DNA of 64,000 nt from an uncultured Collinsella sp. (GTDB lineage Bacteria > Actinomycetota > Coriobacteriia > Coriobacteriales > Coriobacteriaceae), in contig CABQJK010000002.1 of assembly GCA_902464495.1 (NCBI GenBank), positions 75,275 to 139,274 on the forward strand, in the 5' to 3' direction. The notes under the pieces were generated by a model. That model did no database searches. It saw only the letters and a list, made by a program, of their open reading frames with translations, and had not been told where the DNA came from. This document shows positions 61,422 through 64,000 of this stretch, piece by piece. The position numbers were made by a program, and so were the translations under genes. How positions within the stretch are numbered: position 1 is the first letter of the stretch; every line of letters starts with the position of its first letter.

Positions 61422-61661
61422 GGATCCTCAGGCTATAGCTCCTACGCCGGCGAGGTCTCCAAGGCGCCGGAGAACCTCGTGAACAGGAATTTCCACGCCG
61501 ACGAGCCCAACCTGCTGTGGCTCACCGACATCACCGAGTTCAGACTCCCGGGCGGCGAGAAGGTCTACCTGAGCCCGGTCATCGACTGCTTCGGCGGGAT
61601 GCTCGTCGCCTGGTCGATCGGGCTGCACCCCGACAAGCGCCTCACGAACTCGAGCCTGCGC
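61422..61661 (+). pseudogene. Remnant of an IS3-family transposase (DDE domain)
   Basis: Translation from about 61431 gives YSSYAGEVSKAPENLVNRNF, then LLWLTDITEF (first Asp), KVYLSPVIDCFGGMLVAWSI (second Asp) and NSSLR. This is the middle of an IS3/IS150-type OrfB. The start, the catalytic Glu and the end are missing, and the frame then runs into the antisense of the TetR gene. No terminal inverted repeats are visible. It forms the right edge of the cobalamin island. Confidence 0.8.
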
Positions 61662-62273
61662 CTAATCCAAGCGAGATTCCAGACTCGACAGGCCATTGAG
61701 AGTCAGGTCGTTGGCGACCTCAGAGACGCGCTCGATAGGAACCGAACCGTCAGACAGCGCCCACGTGCGATAGATACCGATAATACCCGACAGCAAAAAC
61801 GCCAGATAGTAGTCGAACATCTCGTCCTTGAGACCTTGGGGCAGCAGATCGCGCTCGGCAATCTCGTGTTCGAGGGGCGCACGAAGACGAGCCATAAAAT
61901 CATCGAGCGGAATGTTCTCGATCAGCTGACGATTGAGCACCAGGTTGTTGCACAGTGCCTCGTTAACGGTTTTAAAGAAGGTCGCCGCCGCGCCCAGGGC
62001 GCGCTCGTTGGTGTCGCCGTCCATGGAGGCAAGCGTTTTCTCGACCGAGTCGACAATCATCTCCACCACATCGACGGCAATGGCATCGAGCAGGCCGTCA
62101 ACCGTGCCAAAGTGCACGTAAAAGGTCTTGCGGTCGACATTGGCCTCGCGCGCGATGGCACTCACCGTAATATCTGCCAGCGGCTTTTCCATGAGCAGGC
62201 GCTCGAAAGCGGAAAGGATGGCATTGCGGCTGCGAACGATGCGGCGATCAAGACGCGGTTTACTGGTGGCCAT
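61662..62273 (-). CDS. TetR/AcrR family transcriptional regulator
   Basis: A 203-residue repressor. The N-terminal helix-turn-helix is ITVSAIAREANVDRKTFYVHF; the C-terminal helical domain, which would bind an inducer, has no recognisable specificity. The ATG at 62273 follows GAAGGGA; an in-frame start nine codons upstream has no site. The last codons adjoin the IS3 remnant, and the protein end looks intact (NGLSSLESRLD), although the true end could have been replaced. It lies 117 bases downstream of the flippase-like gene and converges on the island. Confidence 0.88.
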   Translation of the reverse strand: MATSKPRLDRRIVRSRNAILSAFERLLMEKPLADITVSAIAREANVDRKTFYVHFGTVDGLLDAIAVDVVEMIVDSVEKTLASMDGDTNERALGAAATFFKTVNEALCNNLVLNRQLIENIPLDDFMARLRAPLEHEIAERDLLPQGLKDEMFDYYLAFLLSGIIGIYRTWALSDGSVPIERVSEVANDLTLNGLSSLESRLD

Positions 62274-62316
62274 GGGTGTGTCCCTTCGATATGCGAGCAT
62301 TCATCAACAGATGAGA

Positions 62317-62340
62317 GATAATCTACGTAAGAGGATTATC
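62317..62340. promoter_or_regulatory. Candidate operator of the TetR regulator
   Basis: gataatc at 62317-62323 and gattatc at 62334-62340 form a 7-bp inverted repeat with a 10-base spacer, 44 bases before the tetR-type start. Total span 24 bases, as is common for this family. A clear promoter was not found. Confidence 0.45.
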
Positions 62341-62389
62341 CCCCATACAGCTCAAATATGCCCCGCATCATGAAGAACGCACGACTGCC

Positions 62390-63697
62390 CTACCGCGACT
62401 TAGGGTGCTTCTTCTTATTGAGCGCCGACGGAGATACGCGGATACCGTCGCCCGTCTGGCGCACATAGGCTTTATGAGCCGGCTTAGCGGTCCCAGAAGC
62501 CTTCTGAGCGTGCTTCCTGGGATCAACGGTAACAGCATTCGTGGGGTGCGGCTTAGTGGGCGCAGAGGGCGTCTGAGGCTCGCGGCCGAGCTTGCGCATC
62601 ACGCGATCCCAGCGCGCATGGATGCTCTCGTTGTGGGCGCTCTTAAGGCCCAGCAGGGGCGCAGCCAAAATGGTCGGCGCGATAAACGTAATGAGACGCC
62701 ACAGCAGATAGCCGGCGGTCGAAGCCGACCCAAAGAAATGACCCAAGAACAAAGCAAAGCCGCCCTCAGCGCCACCAGTTCCACCGGGCAAGGGAACCGC
62801 AGAGCTCAGCAGCTGGACAAAGGCGCTCGCGGCCATGACCGAGAAAAAGTCGACCTCGTGGTAGCCAAAGGCGAGCATCAGAAAATACGGCACCAGATAG
62901 AAAAACGCGAGCTGCAGCATGGTGATAAACACGGTGAGCAGCATGGAAGAAAAATGTCCGGCCGAAAGCTTGAACTTCTCGGAGAAGGAGTAGATCTCGC
63001 CATCGACAAACGAGCGCCATCCATCGATCTTAGTGGCCGAGACACCTATGCGCTCGAGCCAATTGATGATGCAATGGGCGACGCGCGTGACGGTCTTAGG
63101 CATGAGCGCGACGGCGAAGATGCCGAGCAGGATGCAGCAGTGACCGCCAAAACTAAAGACGCACAGCAGCGTCATGTCGCCATAGCGCTCGGCAAAAAAC
63201 GGCATGCGAGCAAGCAATAGGATAGCGCCCCAGGCAACGAGGCCAAACTGATACACAATAAATCGGGTGAACTGCGTGGCACCCGCTTCGCCCACGTTTT
63301 GGCCCGCTTTGGTCAGGCGGTAGATCTGGGCAGGCGTAGAGCCCATCATCATGGGCGTCAGGTTGCCAAAGAAAATACCGCTCGCCTCGACCGAAATGAG
63401 GTCGCGGATACCGACGGGTGAATTAGGGTCGAGCCAGACGGCGATCGCATAGGCCACAATGCCAAAGAACAGATACATGAACATGCAAAGACACGCGACA
63501 ACGAGCCAGGGCGCCTGAACGCTCGACATAGCAGCCCAGAACTGCCCCATCTGCCCGGTTACCACCAGATAGACGATATAACCCACCAGCACAACGCCGA
63601 TAAAGATTGCGCCGCGGCGTGCGCTCTTATTGTCATCGCCGCCCGAGGCCTCAACCTCGACCTGGGGCTTGGACGTATGCTGAGAGGACTCCGTCAT
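62390..63697 (-). CDS. Lysylphosphatidylglycerol synthase TM region/UPF0104 family membrane protein (flippase-like)
   Basis: A 435-residue membrane protein of the family that includes the flippase part of MprF. About eight hydrophobic helices lie between residues 28 and 345; the family motif is SAVPLPGGTGGAEGGFALFL. The N-terminus is polar and the C-terminus is a basic tail (AHKAYVRQTGDGIRVSP...KKKHPKSR). The cytoplasmic synthase domain of MprF is absent, so it probably moves a lipid across the membrane. The ATG at 63697 follows GAAGGAG. A weak minus-strand -10, TACAAT, lies about 40 bases upstream. Confidence 0.85.
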   Translation of the reverse strand: MTESSQHTSKPQVEVEASGGDDNKSARRGAIFIGVVLVGYIVYLVVTGQMGQFWAAMSSVQAPWLVVACLCMFMYLFFGIVAYAIAVWLDPNSPVGIRDLISVEASGIFFGNLTPMMMGSTPAQIYRLTKAGQNVGEAGATQFTRFIVYQFGLVAWGAILLLARMPFFAERYGDMTLLCVFSFGGHCCILLGIFAVALMPKTVTRVAHCIINWLERIGVSATKIDGWRSFVDGEIYSFSEKFKLSAGHFSSMLLTVFITMLQLAFFYLVPYFLMLAFGYHEVDFFSVMAASAFVQLLSSAVPLPGGTGGAEGGFALFLGHFFGSASTAGYLLWRLITFIAPTILAAPLLGLKSAHNESIHARWDRVMRKLGREPQTPSAPTKPHPTNAVTVDPRKHAQKASGTAKPAHKAYVRQTGDGIRVSPSALNKKKHPKSR

Positions 63698-63804
63698 GAG
63701 ACTCCTTCTTACAGTCAAAATATCTTGGTTATTGTACCCGTAAGGGCCATAAGCAGAACGCAAAGCTCTTGTTCAAACGGGAATGACAGACAGTTGTTGG
63801 ATAA

Positions 63805-63837
63805 TAAAAAACCCGGCCTTCCGTGGAAAGACCGGGT
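63805..63837 (-). terminator. Terminator of the tRNA-Glu genes
   Basis: On the minus strand, ACCCGG pairs with CCGGGT around a partly paired centre (63811-63837), followed by TTTTTTATTATCC. Confidence 0.85.
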
Positions 63838-63847
63838 ATTAGATGCG

Positions 63848-63924
63848 TGGTAGCCCGTACCAGATTCGAACTGGTGATCTCCGCCTTGAGAGGGCGGCGT
63901 CCTAAACCGCTAGACGAACGGGCC
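63848..63924 (-). tRNA. tRNA-Glu (anticodon CTC)
   Basis: A 77-base cloverleaf on the minus strand with encoded CCA. Acceptor GGCCCGT, anticodon stem CCGCC/GGCGG with loop CTCTCAA (anticodon CTC), T arm CCAGTTCGAATCTGG. Confidence 0.95.
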
Positions 63925-63946
63925 ATAAGCCTCGGCAGAAAAGAAG

Positions 63947-64000
63947 TGGTAGCCCGTACCAGATTCGAACTGGTGATCTCCGCCTTGAGAGGGCGGCGTC
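63947..64000 (-). tRNA. tRNA-Glu (anticodon CTC), second copy, 5' part beyond the window
   Basis: The 54 visible bases match the neighbouring tRNA-Glu copy, including the anticodon loop, and run off the right edge. The two genes are 22 bases apart and likely share one transcript. Confidence 0.93.

Noticed and set aside
61479..62321. 280-codon plus-strand frame
   Set aside because: A chimera of the IS3 fragment and the antisense of the TetR gene.
63729..63926. 65-codon minus-strand frame at the right end
   Set aside because: It is the translated tRNA-Glu gene.

Overview
The window reads as a chromosome segment of a GC-rich anaerobic gut actinobacterium of the class Coriobacteriia, most likely Collinsella or a close relative. 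This is inferred from the gene set (paired GlgC/GlgD, a LoaP-type NusG paralogue in front of a polysaccharide operon, Fe-S L-serine dehydratase, anaerobic cobalamin pathway) and from the intergenic repeats; no rRNA is present to prove it.

Layout. (1) 1-6100, minus strand: the start of a surface-polysaccharide operon, with loaP, the initiating sugar transferase, two GT4 glycosyltransferases, a radical SAM/SPASM enzyme and an AT-rich polymerase-like membrane protein cut by the window edge. A long leader with strong secondary structure precedes loaP. (2) 6.8-8.5 kb, minus: tRNA-Ala(GGC), thiamine pyrophosphokinase and a HAD phosphatase. (3) 8.8-22.2 kb, plus: glycogen metabolism, glgB-glgP-glgC-glgD-glgA, then a 1098-residue GH13-GH77 fusion. 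GlgB and GlgA carry long Lys/Ala-rich tails. Similar GGTAAAAC operators lie in front of the HAD/glgB divergent region and the fusion gene, suggesting one LacI-type regulon. (4) 22.2-35.3 kb: housekeeping genes rsmB, fmt, def, priA, gltX, metK, sdaA and an L,D-transpeptidase. The gaps in regions 2 and 4 hold a set of very long hairpins, and two copies of a short inverted-repeat element also occur, one in region 4 and one beside the island described below. (5) 35.4-38.8 kb, plus: a MacAB-type ABC exporter.

(6) 39-61.4 kb is a cobalamin and metal/tetrapyrrole island. Seventeen tightly packed minus-strand genes (cbiF-D-L-G-H-ET-A, cobT-U-S, a CobU-like/CobC fusion, cbiB, cobD, cbiP, cobO, cbiC, cbiJ) encode essentially the whole anaerobic route from cobalt-sirohydrochlorin to adenosylcobalamin. 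Divergently, a TTGACA-17-TATCAT promoter and a cobalamin riboswitch precede a Tat-lipoprotein CbiK chelatase, two lipoproteins sharing a domain, a FecCD permease and its ATPase. The island is bounded by remnants of an IS21-type transposase on the left and an IS3-type transposase on the right. Its sequence looks richer in CG and GCG than the flanks, and it lacks the long hairpins. I infer that it was acquired by transfer.

(7) 61.6-64 kb, minus: a TetR regulator with a candidate operator, a flippase-like membrane protein, and tandem identical tRNA-Glu(CTC) genes, the second cut by the window edge. I saw no CRISPR array, prophage or complete transposon.
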